DNA from: Nitrospira_D sp035465795
GTDB lineage: Bacteria > Nitrospirota > Nitrospiria > Nitrospirales > Nitrospiraceae
Reading direction: 5' to 3'
Assembly (NCBI RefSeq): GCF_049546785.1
Contig: NZ_JBMWAN010000002.1
Coordinates: forward strand, 620,001-684,000
DNA length: 64,000 nucleotides
The notes below the pieces were generated by a model. It worked only from the letters and a program-made list of their open reading frames with translations. It did no database searches and had not been told where the DNA came from. How positions within the stretch are numbered: position 1 is the first letter of the stretch; every line of letters starts with the position of its first letter. Below, one piece after another: positions 1 to 9,911 of the stretch. The translations under genes and the position numbers were made by a program.

Positions 1-365
1 GTGAAGGGATCCAGCCGCAGGGGCGTCGCGATCCGGTCGCGATGGAGCGGCTCCCTGGCCAGGACGACCTTTTCGATGGCAATAGAGGCGGAGCCTTTGG
101 CGATCTCGACGGCCAGGTCGGCGATACGCGGCACTTCTTCAAGAGAGAGAATCGAACTGGCCGCGAAACCCCAGGCCCCGTGATACAGGACGCGCACCCC
201 GAATCCGACGTCGTCGTTGTCGCGGATCGACGCGATGCGGCGGTCTTCGCCTCTGATGGTCTGCGTGGTGCTGTGGACAATACGGATGTCGCCATATTCG
301 GCGCCCGAGGCTGCCAGACGTTTCAGCGCCAGGTCGGCGAAGTCATCCCAGCTGGGAGCGCCCAT
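1..365 (-). CDS. TldD/PmbA-family metallopeptidase, N-terminal fragment
   Basis: The gene starts at an ATG on the minus strand (365) and reads without a stop to the left edge, so about 121 N-terminal residues are visible. The pattern GAEYGDIRIV, a run around DNDDVGFGVRVL and then HGAWGFAAS is characteristic of the TldD/PmbA N-terminal domain. Family members form a TldD-TldE proteolytic pair that degrades or matures small peptides, and the zinc-binding HExxxH motif lies further on, outside this window. Whether this is the TldD (catalytic) or PmbA (inactive partner) type cannot be decided from the fragment. The 169 bases to the next gene show nothing clear. Confidence 0.8.
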   Translation of the reverse strand, partial: MGAPSWDDFADLALKRLAASGAEYGDIRIVHSTTQTIRGEDRRIASIRDNDDVGFGVRVLYHGAWGFAASSILSLEEVPRIADLAVEIAKGSASIAIEKVVLAREPLHRDRIATPLRLDPF

Positions 366-534
366 CGCGTGACCGCCTTTGTGAGGAAGGAACGGACGTG
401 GAACGACGTCAGTATAACAGGATCCGGGAGGAGATCGCAGATGGTCAGGGAACGAGAGACGCTCCGGTACCTGAAAGGCCCGGCATGACACAGCCGGTGG
501 TTGTGGACGCCGGTGAGTTAGAGAGGCGAACGCC

Positions 535-1581
535 TCATTGGTAACCGATCCTGTTCCAGAGGCTGTGGAGATCCTCATGCCGTTCCCGGCCGTATGTCGC
601 CAGGGCGAGCTCCGCTCGATTGGTGAAGATCCCGTCGGCGCCGCCGACCCGCACCATCCACATTTCCCACGGGTCGTCGATCGTCCAGGCATGCACGAAC
701 AATCCGGCCCGATGCGCGTCGCCCGTGTACCAGGGCCAGGTCATGATATGCCGGGTGGGCGCGTCCCGGAGCGACCAATGAGGTCCGAATGCCCATCGGT
801 ATCCATATGTCCCGATACCTGCGCCGACTTCTGTCGCCTTCTTCAAGATACCTTTCCAGCCGTCCTTGCTCGTCATGACCTCGTCGATCAGGAGCAGTCG
901 CGGAACATCGGGAGCCAACTCTTTCAACCGGGCGAGACTATCCGGCTCAAAGGACTGAAAGATCAGCCGGGCGCGCCCCTGGGATCCTCTGCCACTCATC
1001 CACCCGTGAGCGGCAAGGGCTTCAACGAGTTGCCGCTCGATCCCCGGAAAGCGCTGCGCCGCCTTGGTCTCAATATAGATCCCGGGACGAGTCGTGCCGG
1101 ACTCGGCTATTTCAATGATATCCTCGAGTCGGAGAATGCCGAGGCCCTTGAAAGAACCGCGGGCTCGCTCCGGGTTCTGGCGATTGAACCAGGAGCCGGC
1201 ATCGAGCTGCTGCAATTCAGCGAACGTAAAGGTGTCGATCGTGTCCTTCTCGCGGCCGGGAAAGACCTCGGCCACATTGGTGGTGCGAGAGAGGTCATCG
1301 TCGTGCAAGGCAATGAGCACGCCGTCTTTGGTGCGCTGAATGTCAAATTCAAGGTAGTCCGCGCCGAGCTCACGGGCCATCAGGAACGCCGGCCGCGTTT
1401 CTTCCGGAGCGAGATAGGAAGCGCCACGATGGGCAATCACGGCGGGTCGAGGAATCCCCAAGGCCCGGACCAGTGTCCTGCCGCTGGAAGGGTCACTGAT
1501 GAGTCTGGAGACAATCAGTACGATTATTACAGCCAAAACTGCAGCGGCAATCGCGGTGAGGAGCACTCTCAGCCAGCCCAT
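535..1581 (-). CDS. Membrane-anchored glycerophosphodiester phosphodiesterase (GDPD)
   Basis: A 348-residue protein with one N-terminal membrane segment (about residues 5-27) followed by a GDPD TIM barrel. The signature is visible: HRGASYLAPEET with His51, then EFD (Glu78, Asp80) and His93 in ALHDDDLSRT, matching the acid-base and metal-binding residues of the family. GDPD enzymes hydrolyse glycerophosphodiesters to glycerol-3-phosphate and an alcohol, in phospholipid turnover. The anchor suggests the catalytic domain faces the periplasm. Substrate is not predictable from sequence. It is divergently arranged with the small zinc-ribbon regulator that follows. Confidence 0.9.
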   Translation of the reverse strand: MGWLRVLLTAIAAAVLAVIIVLIVSRLISDPSSGRTLVRALGIPRPAVIAHRGASYLAPEETRPAFLMARELGADYLEFDIQRTKDGVLIALHDDDLSRTTNVAEVFPGREKDTIDTFTFAELQQLDAGSWFNRQNPERARGSFKGLGILRLEDIIEIAESGTTRPGIYIETKAAQRFPGIERQLVEALAAHGWMSGRGSQGRARLIFQSFEPDSLARLKELAPDVPRLLLIDEVMTSKDGWKGILKKATEVGAGIGTYGYRWAFGPHWSLRDAPTRHIMTWPWYTGDAHRAGLFVHAWTIDDPWEMWMVRVGGADGIFTNRAELALATYGRERHEDLHSLWNRIGYQ

Positions 1582-1664
1582 AGCGCTCTTTTCTACCTTT
1601 TTCCGACCCCTGTCAAGCCGCAGTGCTTGGCTTCGGTGAGCCGAATCCCCTACGATGGGACATT

Positions 1665-1967
1665 ATGTTGCCGCCGGAGCGGACCCCCCGACAACGAATC
1701 ATCGACATGATCACCGGCACCAGGCTGTCATCCCATCAACTGGCGCAGATGCTGGGGATTGCGGAACGGCAGGTCGAGGATCATCTCACCCACGTGGTGA
1801 AATCGCTCGCCCGGGACAAGACCCGCCGATTCATCCTCGAGCCGTCCCGCTGCCGGGATTGCGAGTTCGTGTTTCGCAACCGCCGGAGACTCACACGCCC
1901 CAGCCGCTGCCCCAAATGCCGGAGCGAGGACATTACCGCACCTCGCTACGGCATCGATGGCCAATAA
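1665..1967 (+). CDS. Small predicted regulator: winged-helix plus zinc ribbon
   Basis: About 100 residues from the ATG at 1665; an in-frame GTG at 1623 would add 14 residues but has no ribosome-binding site. Residues 20-48 (LSSHQLAQMLGIAERQVEDH) form a helix-turn-helix, followed by two CxxC knuckles (Cys63/Cys66 and Cys82/Cys85) that should bind one zinc. This layout matches the COG3357-type predicted transcriptional regulators known from archaea and some bacteria, whose targets are unknown. It is a monocistronic plus-strand gene between two minus-strand genes, so context gives no target. Confidence 0.75.
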   Translation: MLPPERTPRQRIIDMITGTRLSSHQLAQMLGIAERQVEDHLTHVVKSLARDKTRRFILEPSRCRDCEFVFRNRRRLTRPSRCPKCRSEDITAPRYGIDGQ

Positions 1968-2095
1968 GTCCTACTATCGGCACCGGGAGCATTGGGTTCT
2001 GTTGAAGTCGGCCGCCCGCGGCGCTTCCCCTTTCGAGAGGATGGAGCACACAGCCCCTTCCAGGCGCTGCAGGTTGGACCAGAACAGGGACGCGG

Positions 2096-3640
2096 CTAGA
2101 GGCTGCTTCCCATGCGGGTGGTTTCGACGAACTGCTCGGTCGAGTCGTCGATGGCCCGTCCCTGCCGCCCTTTCGGTGGAAGAATGTAAAGGCTCTTCGC
2201 GTTCATGCACTCCTGTGCCGGCGGGGGGAGTCTCATCTCGTAGGACACCGGGCGCTGATGGTCGGCCATCTGAAGCTTCGGGTTATACACGCTGTTGAAC
2301 TTCCAGAGCATCTTCACGAAGTTGGTCTGGCCCCGGAGCAGGTGCCCGGCCGCGAGGCCTGCCGTCGATTTCAAGGCGGCCCAACCCAGATGCTTCTTAT
2401 TGAGCACCTGTTGCGTCCTGACCAGTTCATCGTAAAACTCGGGAAGCGGGAGTCTTGTCGGCAGCACGGCATGTTGAATGTCGAACAGACGGTAATCCCG
2501 CGTCTGAAACTCGCGCGTCTCCGTGTGCCAGCTTTCGGTTCCCGGATAGGGCGTATTGACGCTGATGTTGACGATTTCCGGGATCTCCAGGCACCATTGA
2601 CGAATCACCTCGAAGCGCTTCCGGTCCCAGTCCGGATCCGCGATCAAATTGATGGCCACGGTGATACCCAGGGAACGGGCGAATTCCAGCGCCTCAAAAT
2701 TCTTCCCCAGGGAGATCCGCTTCCGATGCATCCGGAGGCCCTCCTCATCGATCGCCTCCACCCCGATAAACATGTACTGAAGCCCGATCGTCTTCCAGAA
2801 CTTGAAGACCTCCTTGTTGCGGAGCAACACATCGCCTCGGGTTTCCAAGTAATACTGCTTCTTGATGCCCCGCCGGGCGATGGCCTCACCGATCTCAAGC
2901 CCCTGTTTCGCCTGGATGAAGGCGACGTCGTCGACCAGAAAAATCCCCGGCTCCTGCACCTGCGCCAGCTCGTCCACCGCCTTCTCAGGGCTGACCATCC
3001 GATAGCTGCGGCCATAGAAGGTCCAAGCGCTACAGAAGGAGCAGTCCCAGGGGCAGCCCCGCGCAAACTCGATCGAGGCGCAGGGATCCAGCACACCGAT
3101 GAAATACTTGCGCCGGTGCCGGAGCAGATCGCGCGCGGGCCGCAGGTTGTCGAGGCTCTCGACGAATTGGGCTGCGGGTCCTTCCCCGTCGAGGGTCACG
3201 ACCCCGGGGACTTTCGTGATCGCCTTGCGGTCATGCTCGACGGCCGTCAGCAAGATGGGGACCGACACTTCCCCCTCGCCTTTGACAACACAATCAATCG
3301 CGCCCTCCGCATGTTCCAGGAACTCCCGGGCGACAAACGACGCGCTATGGCCGCCGACGAAGACGAAGGTGTTCGATCGCGTGGCTTTGGTCAACTTGGC
3401 CAGATCCACGATCTCCGGCACGTTCGCCAGATAATTGCAGGAAAACGCCACGACATCGGGTTTCCAGCTATTGAGACAGGCCAGGTAAGCCTTGTGGTCC
3501 TCGACCTGCAGGTCGAGGATGCGGACCTCGTGTCCCTCTTGTCGAACCGCCTGGGCCACCAGTTCGAGTCCGAGGGGCTCCAGGCGCAAGTAGATTTTCG
3601 TGTACATGAGGGGGCTGGGATGGACGGCTAGAAATTTCAT
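2096..3640 (-). CDS. hpnR: Hopanoid C-3 methylase, B12-binding radical SAM (HpnR)
   Basis: 514 residues from the ATG at 3640, chosen because a perfect AGGAGG sits nine bases upstream; a longer frame to 3742 lacks one. The N-terminal part (about 1-150) is a cobalamin-binding-like Rossmann domain beginning MKFLAVHPSPLMYTKIYLRL. Radical SAM cysteines Cys196, Cys200 and Cys203 (CPWDCSFC) bind the 4Fe-4S cluster. The whole protein reads like HpnR, which adds the C-3 methyl group to hopanoids. No other hopanoid gene (shc, hpnH) lies nearby, so the substrate pathway must be elsewhere. The identification is from recalled family sequence; another B12-radical SAM methylase is the alternative. Confidence 0.82.
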   Translation of the reverse strand: MKFLAVHPSPLMYTKIYLRLEPLGLELVAQAVRQEGHEVRILDLQVEDHKAYLACLNSWKPDVVAFSCNYLANVPEIVDLAKLTKATRSNTFVFVGGHSASFVAREFLEHAEGAIDCVVKGEGEVSVPILLTAVEHDRKAITKVPGVVTLDGEGPAAQFVESLDNLRPARDLLRHRRKYFIGVLDPCASIEFARGCPWDCSFCSAWTFYGRSYRMVSPEKAVDELAQVQEPGIFLVDDVAFIQAKQGLEIGEAIARRGIKKQYYLETRGDVLLRNKEVFKFWKTIGLQYMFIGVEAIDEEGLRMHRKRISLGKNFEALEFARSLGITVAINLIADPDWDRKRFEVIRQWCLEIPEIVNISVNTPYPGTESWHTETREFQTRDYRLFDIQHAVLPTRLPLPEFYDELVRTQQVLNKKHLGWAALKSTAGLAAGHLLRGQTNFVKMLWKFNSVYNPKLQMADHQRPVSYEMRLPPPAQECMNAKSLYILPPKGRQGRAIDDSTEQFVETTRMGSSL

Positions 3641-3902
3641 CGCCTCGAACCTCCTTGAGGGAAATCGATGGGCTGATTTTCCGCTATCACCGATGATCCG
3701 ACTACAATGCCGGTCTGGCCGGCACAGCTGATCTTGATTCAAAGACCGGAGAGGTCGTGATTTTGACAGACCGGTTGGTCCTATTCAATCCTAGCGAGCG
3801 CATTACCGCTCTTCGCTCCGGCATTGATGTGCTGGAATCCCCCGTCCCGCGAAGTGGAAAGTAGGGCGCCAACCCGGTAGTATGGCCGCTGAAAGGACCG
3901 TC

Positions 3903-4127
3903 ATGAACATCCTACGCCTCATGCTCTACGCCCTGTTCCCCGCCCTCCTCCTGGCCTGCTCCGGCGACAAGGCTCAAGAGCTGCTCGACACCGCGCAATT
4001 GGAAGAACAGCAGCGCAACCTCCCCCACGCCAAGCAACTGTACGACGACGTGATCCGCCTCTACCCAAACAGCAAAGAAGCAGAAACCGCCCGTGCGCGC
4101 CTGGCCCAGCTCAACACCGGCCACTAG
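3903..4127 (+). CDS. Small lipoprotein with a TPR-like helical repeat
   Basis: 74 residues from the ATG at 3903, preceded by AAAGGA; an upstream ATG at 3882 would spoil the signal peptide. The start has a lipoprotein signal ending LLLAC with Cys19 as the lipidation site. The mature part is one helical hairpin, with AQLEEQQRNLPHAKQLYDDV and then RLYPNSKEAETARARL, resembling a single tetratricopeptide or YfgL/BamD-like repeat. It would sit on a membrane facing the periplasm and may be a scaffold. No specific function can be assigned. Confidence 0.7.
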   Translation: MNILRLMLYALFPALLLACSGDKAQELLDTAQLEEQQRNLPHAKQLYDDVIRLYPNSKEAETARARLAQLNTGH

Positions 4128-4277
4128 CCACGGACTCCTGTTCGGAGCGCTATCCCCCATCCGGGATTCGCATTCCCCCTCCTTTGAGGCATGGGCTTCG
4201 GCCTGGCCCCGGGGTACTCTTGCTCATGACAGCGCACCCGAATCACCGGGGCGCCTCTTATGTTCGAGGAGGACCGA

Positions 4278-4607
4278 ATGGCGAAAACCTACACCCTGCG
4301 CAAAAGACCACGCATCCCGACGCAATGCACGTTTCTGTATTTCTGGAATGGGGCCCTGGCGCAGGGGAAAATTTGGGACCTATCGGAAACGGGATGGCGG
4401 GCGACCATGGAGCAGCCTCTCCCGGCCGGATCAGAAACTACAGTCTACCTGGCCCTCCCCGACGAGAGCGATTCGAAATACATGACCGTGGACTCTGCCA
4501 CCCTCTGCTGGTCAGACGGCAAGACGGCCGGCTGGAAAGTCAAGCGGATTGATGAGCCAACCCGAGAACGGTTGCACCAGTATTTAGACTTTGACACGGA
4601 GGAATGA
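4278..4607 (+). CDS. PilZ-like domain protein
   Basis: 109 residues from the ATG at 4278, placed after GAGGAGG; the upstream ATG at 4260 overlaps that ribosome-binding site. The N-terminal KRPRIPTQCTFLYF and the following IWDLSETGWRATMEQPLPAGS resemble the PilZ pattern RxxxR followed by D/N-x-S-xxG, in which the two motifs clasp cyclic di-GMP. Here the first motif is RKRPRIPT and the second is LSETGW, so ligand binding is plausible but not certain. The C-terminal half continues the beta barrel with LCWSDGKTAGWKVKRI. No signalling enzyme is adjacent. Confidence 0.75.
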   Translation: MAKTYTLRKRPRIPTQCTFLYFWNGALAQGKIWDLSETGWRATMEQPLPAGSETTVYLALPDESDSKYMTVDSATLCWSDGKTAGWKVKRIDEPTRERLHQYLDFDTEE

Positions 4608-4611
4608 GCAA

Positions 4612-5424
4612 CTACCGGCCGGATTGACCGGAGATCGATCTCGGCCACCATGGAATGAAGGCGTTCGTGGTTTCCTGATAACGGCGATACTCCTCTCCGC
4701 GCGTTCTGAGCGCCTCCGCCTCCGCCCAGGGAATCCCGGTGATCTTGACCAGCGCCACACCCATCACGACCGGACCGATCCAGGTCAGCAGCCAGCCGGG
4801 ACTCCCGATCGCCATCACTACATAGGCCCACCAATGGACCCATTCGAAAAAGTAGTTGGGATGGCGTGACCAGTACCACAGCCCCTCGCGGCAGACCCGG
4901 TCGTGATTCCAGGGCTTGGATCGAAACCGGGAGAGCTGCCGATCGGCGACGGCTTCGCCCGCCACTCCGACCAGCCACACGACGACCCCGGCGAGTTCCC
5001 AGAGCCCGAACGGCGGCCGTGGATTCAGCATCACCGCTAGAAACGGGAGCGAGAAAAGGACGACGGCGGCCGCCTGCAGCTGAAAGTACCCGAACATCCT
5101 GATCGGCTCCGACAAGCGCCATTCACGGCGCAGCCGTTGATAGCGACGATCTTCTGCCTTGCCGATCACCCGATTGAAAAGAATGTACCCGCCCAGGCGC
5201 AAACCGTAGACTGACGCCATCACGAGCAGGAGAAGTTTCCGTTCCCCCTCACCGGCCGCAAACATGGCATATCCCGCCACGACAGCAACGAGGCCGAAAC
5301 ACCACCCCACGTCCGCGAGCGAGGCATTGTGCCGGTACCGCTGGATCACCCACAGGAGGCTCATCCAGCCCGCCATCGCGACCATGGCGAATTCAATAAG
5401 CGTCAAGGGATCGAATGTGGTCAT
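4612..5424 (-). CDS. DUF1295-family integral membrane protein (steroid reductase/ICMT-like fold)
   Basis: 270 residues with about six to seven membrane segments. The conserved C-terminal block (LWYWSRHPNYFFEWVHWW) is the mark of DUF1295, related to steroid 5-alpha-reductases and isoprenylcysteine methyltransferases. Members are thought to be NAD(P)H- or SAM-dependent lipid-modifying enzymes. The start at 5424 overlaps the stop of the upstream SDR gene by four bases (ATGA), so the two are probably translationally coupled. With the two nucleotide-binding SDR genes upstream it forms a three-gene unit likely to act on a lipid or isoprenoid, but the substrate is unknown. Confidence 0.8.
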   Translation of the reverse strand: MTTFDPLTLIEFAMVAMAGWMSLLWVIQRYRHNASLADVGWCFGLVAVVAGYAMFAAGEGERKLLLLVMASVYGLRLGGYILFNRVIGKAEDRRYQRLRREWRLSEPIRMFGYFQLQAAAVVLFSLPFLAVMLNPRPPFGLWELAGVVVWLVGVAGEAVADRQLSRFRSKPWNHDRVCREGLWYWSRHPNYFFEWVHWWAYVVMAIGSPGWLLTWIGPVVMGVALVKITGIPWAEAEALRTRGEEYRRYQETTNAFIPWWPRSISGQSGR

Positions 5425-6308
5425 GGATTCAGATCCGTTGTGGGATAGTCCCAGAGGTCCCTGCCCTGTCCCTGGCGGGAAGCCATCCAACTGCGTAGCC
5501 CTGCGATACGGAAAGACAAGAGGCGCTGAAGCTTGTCGCAGCGCATCGACAGATCGGGCGGTCGCTGCGGTCCGCGATAGGCACTCACTGATCCTGGCCG
5601 GAGGCCTGACGCCAACTCAGGGTACCACTGTGTCAGCGTTTCACCGATTTCCATTCGCGACAGCCGTTCAGCCCCTCCAAGATGATAGAGGCCGGACCGC
5701 TTTTGGCCGATCAATTCCCAGACTGCGCGGGCCACGACCCCTGCCGGCACAGGACTGCGAAACTCATCGGTAAACAGCGTGAGTCGTTGATGTGCGCCGG
5801 CGCTTCGACGCATGTCTTCCACAAAACTGCGGTCGCCGGTCGGCGAGGCGCCGGCCGTCAGTGCCAGGCGGATCACCGTGTGCCTGGGATGGCTCAAGAC
5901 GAGTTGTTCGGCCGCGGCTTTGGTTTCTCCATACCGGTTGATTGGATTGATCCGGTCCGTCTCGACATACCAGCCCTGCCGACCGTCGAACACCTGATCG
6001 CTCGAAAAGAACAGGAGGGGCCGGTCGCCTGCGAGCGAGACGAGGAGAGCCGTGGCGTCGACGTTCATCTTCCGGGCCAGTTCGGGATCCTGCTCACAGA
6101 CGGCGGGGCGGCTGATCGCAGCGCAATGAACGACCAGCGCCGGTTGATGCTCGCGCCAGAGCCGACGGACGGTTGCCTCGTCTGTCAGATCCACATCCTC
6201 TCTGGTCAGCCCGCGCACGTCCCAGTCAGGCCCCCACCGTGAGGCGGTCCGTACGAGATAGCTTCCGACCAGTCCCCCCGCGCCGGTAATCCATGCCACC
6301 GGCTTCAC
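5421..6308 (-). CDS. RmlD-like extended SDR (NAD(P)-dependent sugar or lipid reductase)
   Basis: 295 residues. The dinucleotide-binding motif GAGGLVG is at residues 9-15 and the catalytic pair is Tyr126 and Lys130 in YGETK. A serine pair in FFSSDQVFDG completes the active site. The sequence resembles dTDP-4-dehydrorhamnose reductase (RmlD) most closely, but no rmlA, rmlB or rmlC lies nearby, so a rhamnose role is unproven. It overlaps both neighbours by four bases (ATGA at each junction), which indicates a coupled operon with the NmrA-like gene upstream and DUF1295 downstream. Confidence 0.8.
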   Translation of the reverse strand: MKPVAWITGAGGLVGSYLVRTASRWGPDWDVRGLTREDVDLTDEATVRRLWREHQPALVVHCAAISRPAVCEQDPELARKMNVDATALLVSLAGDRPLLFFSSDQVFDGRQGWYVETDRINPINRYGETKAAAEQLVLSHPRHTVIRLALTAGASPTGDRSFVEDMRRSAGAHQRLTLFTDEFRSPVPAGVVARAVWELIGQKRSGLYHLGGAERLSRMEIGETLTQWYPELASGLRPGSVSAYRGPQRPPDLSMRCDKLQRLLSFRIAGLRSWMASRQGQGRDLWDYPTTDLNP

Positions 6309-6982
6309 AGAGCGCCTCCTAATCGCCTGATCTCCGGCACCTCGATCACGCGAACCGACTCAGGAGGATGCTCGACGGCCCAGACGAGTGTCATGAGCAT
6401 GTCGTGAATGGACACGAGACCAAGGCGAAGTGCCATGTCACGCGTTGGCGGGATCAGTTCCATGAGTCGATACGCCGGCTGCAAGACCAAGGGCCACCAA
6501 TGACCGGGCCCCAGGATATACCAGGGTCTGAGAATGGTCGCACGCAGGCCGCTGGCCCGCAACTGGTCTTCGCACTCGCGACGCACGTCGATGTAGGGTT
6601 TCATGATCGGGGCCGGCTGCGCCACGCTGACATAGACGAAGTGTTCGACGCCTGCGGTCTTCGCGGCATCAATGGAGGCGCGACCCGACCGCAAATCGAC
6701 GGCCCTGAACTGCGGACCTTTCCAGGGCGCCGGCTTCGGGACACCGACCAGTTGGACGACGGTGTCGCTGCCTCGCATGCCCTCTGCCAAGATCGCGCCG
6801 TTCAGAGGATCACCGATCATGGATTCGCAGCCGGGAGGAAGTCTGTCCGGTGAGGACCCGCGAGCGAGGGCACGCACGTGATGCCCTCGCTCGACGAGCA
6901 ATGGAATGAGGCGGCTGCCGAGATAGCCGGTTCCGCCGGTCAGATAGATACGCCGCGCAGGGGACGCAACGGCCACAGACAA
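6305..6982 (-). CDS. NmrA/NDUFA9-like NAD(P)-binding protein
   Basis: 225 residues with an N-terminal Rossmann motif GGTGYLG at residues 16-22. The active-site Tyr-x3-Lys of classical SDR enzymes is not obvious, as in NmrA-like and complex I NDUFA9-like atypical SDRs, which often sense redox state or act on quinone or lipid substrates. The segment ILRPWYILGPGHWWP is typical of that group. Its stop overlaps the RmlD-like start by four bases, and its start is three bases from the ettA stop, so all four genes may be cotranscribed. No precise reaction can be given. Confidence 0.78.
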   Translation of the reverse strand: MSVAVASPARRIYLTGGTGYLGSRLIPLLVERGHHVRALARGSSPDRLPPGCESMIGDPLNGAILAEGMRGSDTVVQLVGVPKPAPWKGPQFRAVDLRSGRASIDAAKTAGVEHFVYVSVAQPAPIMKPYIDVRRECEDQLRASGLRATILRPWYILGPGHWWPLVLQPAYRLMELIPPTRDMALRLGLVSIHDMLMTLVWAVEHPPESVRVIEVPEIRRLGGAL

Positions 6983-6985
6983 ACC

Positions 6986-8671
<1,686 letters not shown>

Positions 8672-8881
8672 ATCGCGTTCGTTCTCCTGGTAATCAGCCT
8701 GAATGGAAGGGTCACGATAACAAAGCCCGCCCCGATTCACAACCAGTTGCCGGAACCCGCGACTTGATGGAGAGGCCGGATACCTGCTTATATGGAACAC
8801 ACCTGAGATGCCGGGTTTCAGTGGGTCACTGTGCCGTTCCATCGGCAATGCGCGTTCCCCCAAAGAGGAGGAGGTTCCGCT

Positions 8882-9598
8882 ATGGTCCCTCGAGCTGCTG
8901 CGACATTCGGTCATCGACTCGTGGTCCTGCTGCTGGTTCTGGTGATGATGGCCATCGCGCCGATAGCGAAGGCGTCGGATACCGATCGGGAGCAGCGCGA
9001 CCTGGTGGATCAGGCCAGGATGACGCTCGATAATTTCATGGCAGACCCCAACATGACCTGGTTTCGCGATCACGTGAAGGACGCCAAAGGCGTATTTATC
9101 GTGCCGCAGTTTCTGAAAGCCGCCTTCTTTGTCGGAGGGGCCGGCGGCAGCGGGGTCTTTCTGGGCAAAGACGAGAAAACCGGTGAATGGAGCGAACCCG
9201 CGTTCTTTACCATGGGAGCGGGGAGTTTCGGCTTTCAGTTCGGCGCGCAAGCCTCCGAAGTCGTGCTGCTCGTGCTGACCCAGCGGGGCGTCGATTCGCT
9301 CTTAAGCGGCACGTTCAAGCTCGGCGCGGATGGATCGGTCGCGGTGGGACCGGTTGGAGCCGGCATGGCCGGCGCGACGACGCCCAATTTGAGCGCGGAT
9401 CTCTTGTCCTTCGTCCGGGCCAAGGGACTCTTCGCGGGGGTGTCCTTGGAAGGCGCCGTCCTCGCCGCCCGGGACGAATGGAGCAGAGACTATTACGGCC
9501 GGCCCGTCAGCCCCAGGGACATTGTGATCCGCAGAGAGGTGAAGAACCCTCACTCCGAACACCTGCGGGCCCTGCTCCTCAAGGCCGGAGAAAAATAG
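8882..9598 (+). CDS. Secreted SYLF-domain (lipid-binding, Ysc84-like) protein
   Basis: 238 residues from the ATG at 8882 behind GAGGAGG. An N-terminal signal peptide (hydrophobic LVVLLLVLVMMAIAPIA, cleavage near AKA-SD) leads to a SYLF domain: DAKGVFIVPQFLKAAFFVGG, then GEWSEPAFFTMGAGSFGFQ and VGPVGAGMAGATT. SYLF proteins bind phosphoinositides in eukaryotes; the bacterial members are periplasmic and of unknown function, often expressed under stress. It is transcribed divergently from ettA across a 210-base gap and appears monocistronic. Confidence 0.85.
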   Translation: MVPRAAATFGHRLVVLLLVLVMMAIAPIAKASDTDREQRDLVDQARMTLDNFMADPNMTWFRDHVKDAKGVFIVPQFLKAAFFVGGAGGSGVFLGKDEKTGEWSEPAFFTMGAGSFGFQFGAQASEVVLLVLTQRGVDSLLSGTFKLGADGSVAVGPVGAGMAGATTPNLSADLLSFVRAKGLFAGVSLEGAVLAARDEWSRDYYGRPVSPRDIVIRREVKNPHSEHLRALLLKAGEK

Positions 9599-9633
9599 TA
9601 GAGATCGAGGCATCCCGGCCGGCCTCCACCCGA

Positions 9634-9801
9634 TCAGATGCCGAGTTCTTGCGACAGCCGGAGTTCCGATTCGTCGTCGATTTCTTCCAGGCACGTGAAG
9701 CAGGAAAACGGGAAGCGGTCGATGGGAATTGCGCAGACTTCCCCGACTGGCGACTCTTCCATCGCCGGGCCGCCGCACTCTTTATGAATCAAAACCAGCA
9801 C
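9634..9801 (-). CDS. Small cysteine-containing protein (55 residues)
   Basis: The frame starts with GTG at 9801, preceded by an AGGAGG seven bases away, and ends at a TGA at 9634. The protein begins MLVLIHKECGGPAME and contains Cys9, Cys23, Cys34 and Cys37, the last pair as FSCFTC. Four cysteines in 55 residues suggest a small zinc site, like a single zinc ribbon. It lies between the SYLF gene and a hydrolase gene on the same strand as the latter. I do not recognise a family. The strong ribosome-binding site and ordered cysteines are the support. Confidence 0.6.
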   Translation of the reverse strand: MLVLIHKECGGPAMEESPVGEVCAIPIDRFPFSCFTCLEEIDDESELRLSQELGI

Positions 9802-9911
9802 GTTGCCCTCCTAATTTAGCGGCGTGAACGGGCGGGACTCGCGAGACGAGCAACACCTGACTCAGCCTGTCGCGCATTTCCCCCAAGTCCCGCCATGCTT
9901 GCATGGCTATT

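Noticed and set aside
2258..3631. Long plus-strand open frame (457 codons) opposite hpnR
   Set aside because: It is fully antisense to a well-supported radical SAM gene, lacks a ribosome-binding site and has no recognisable domain; high GC creates such shadows.
3763..3790. TTGACA with TATTCA as promoter of the small lipoprotein gene
   Set aside because: The spacing of 13 bases is too short and no better -10 box is present at 16-18 bases.
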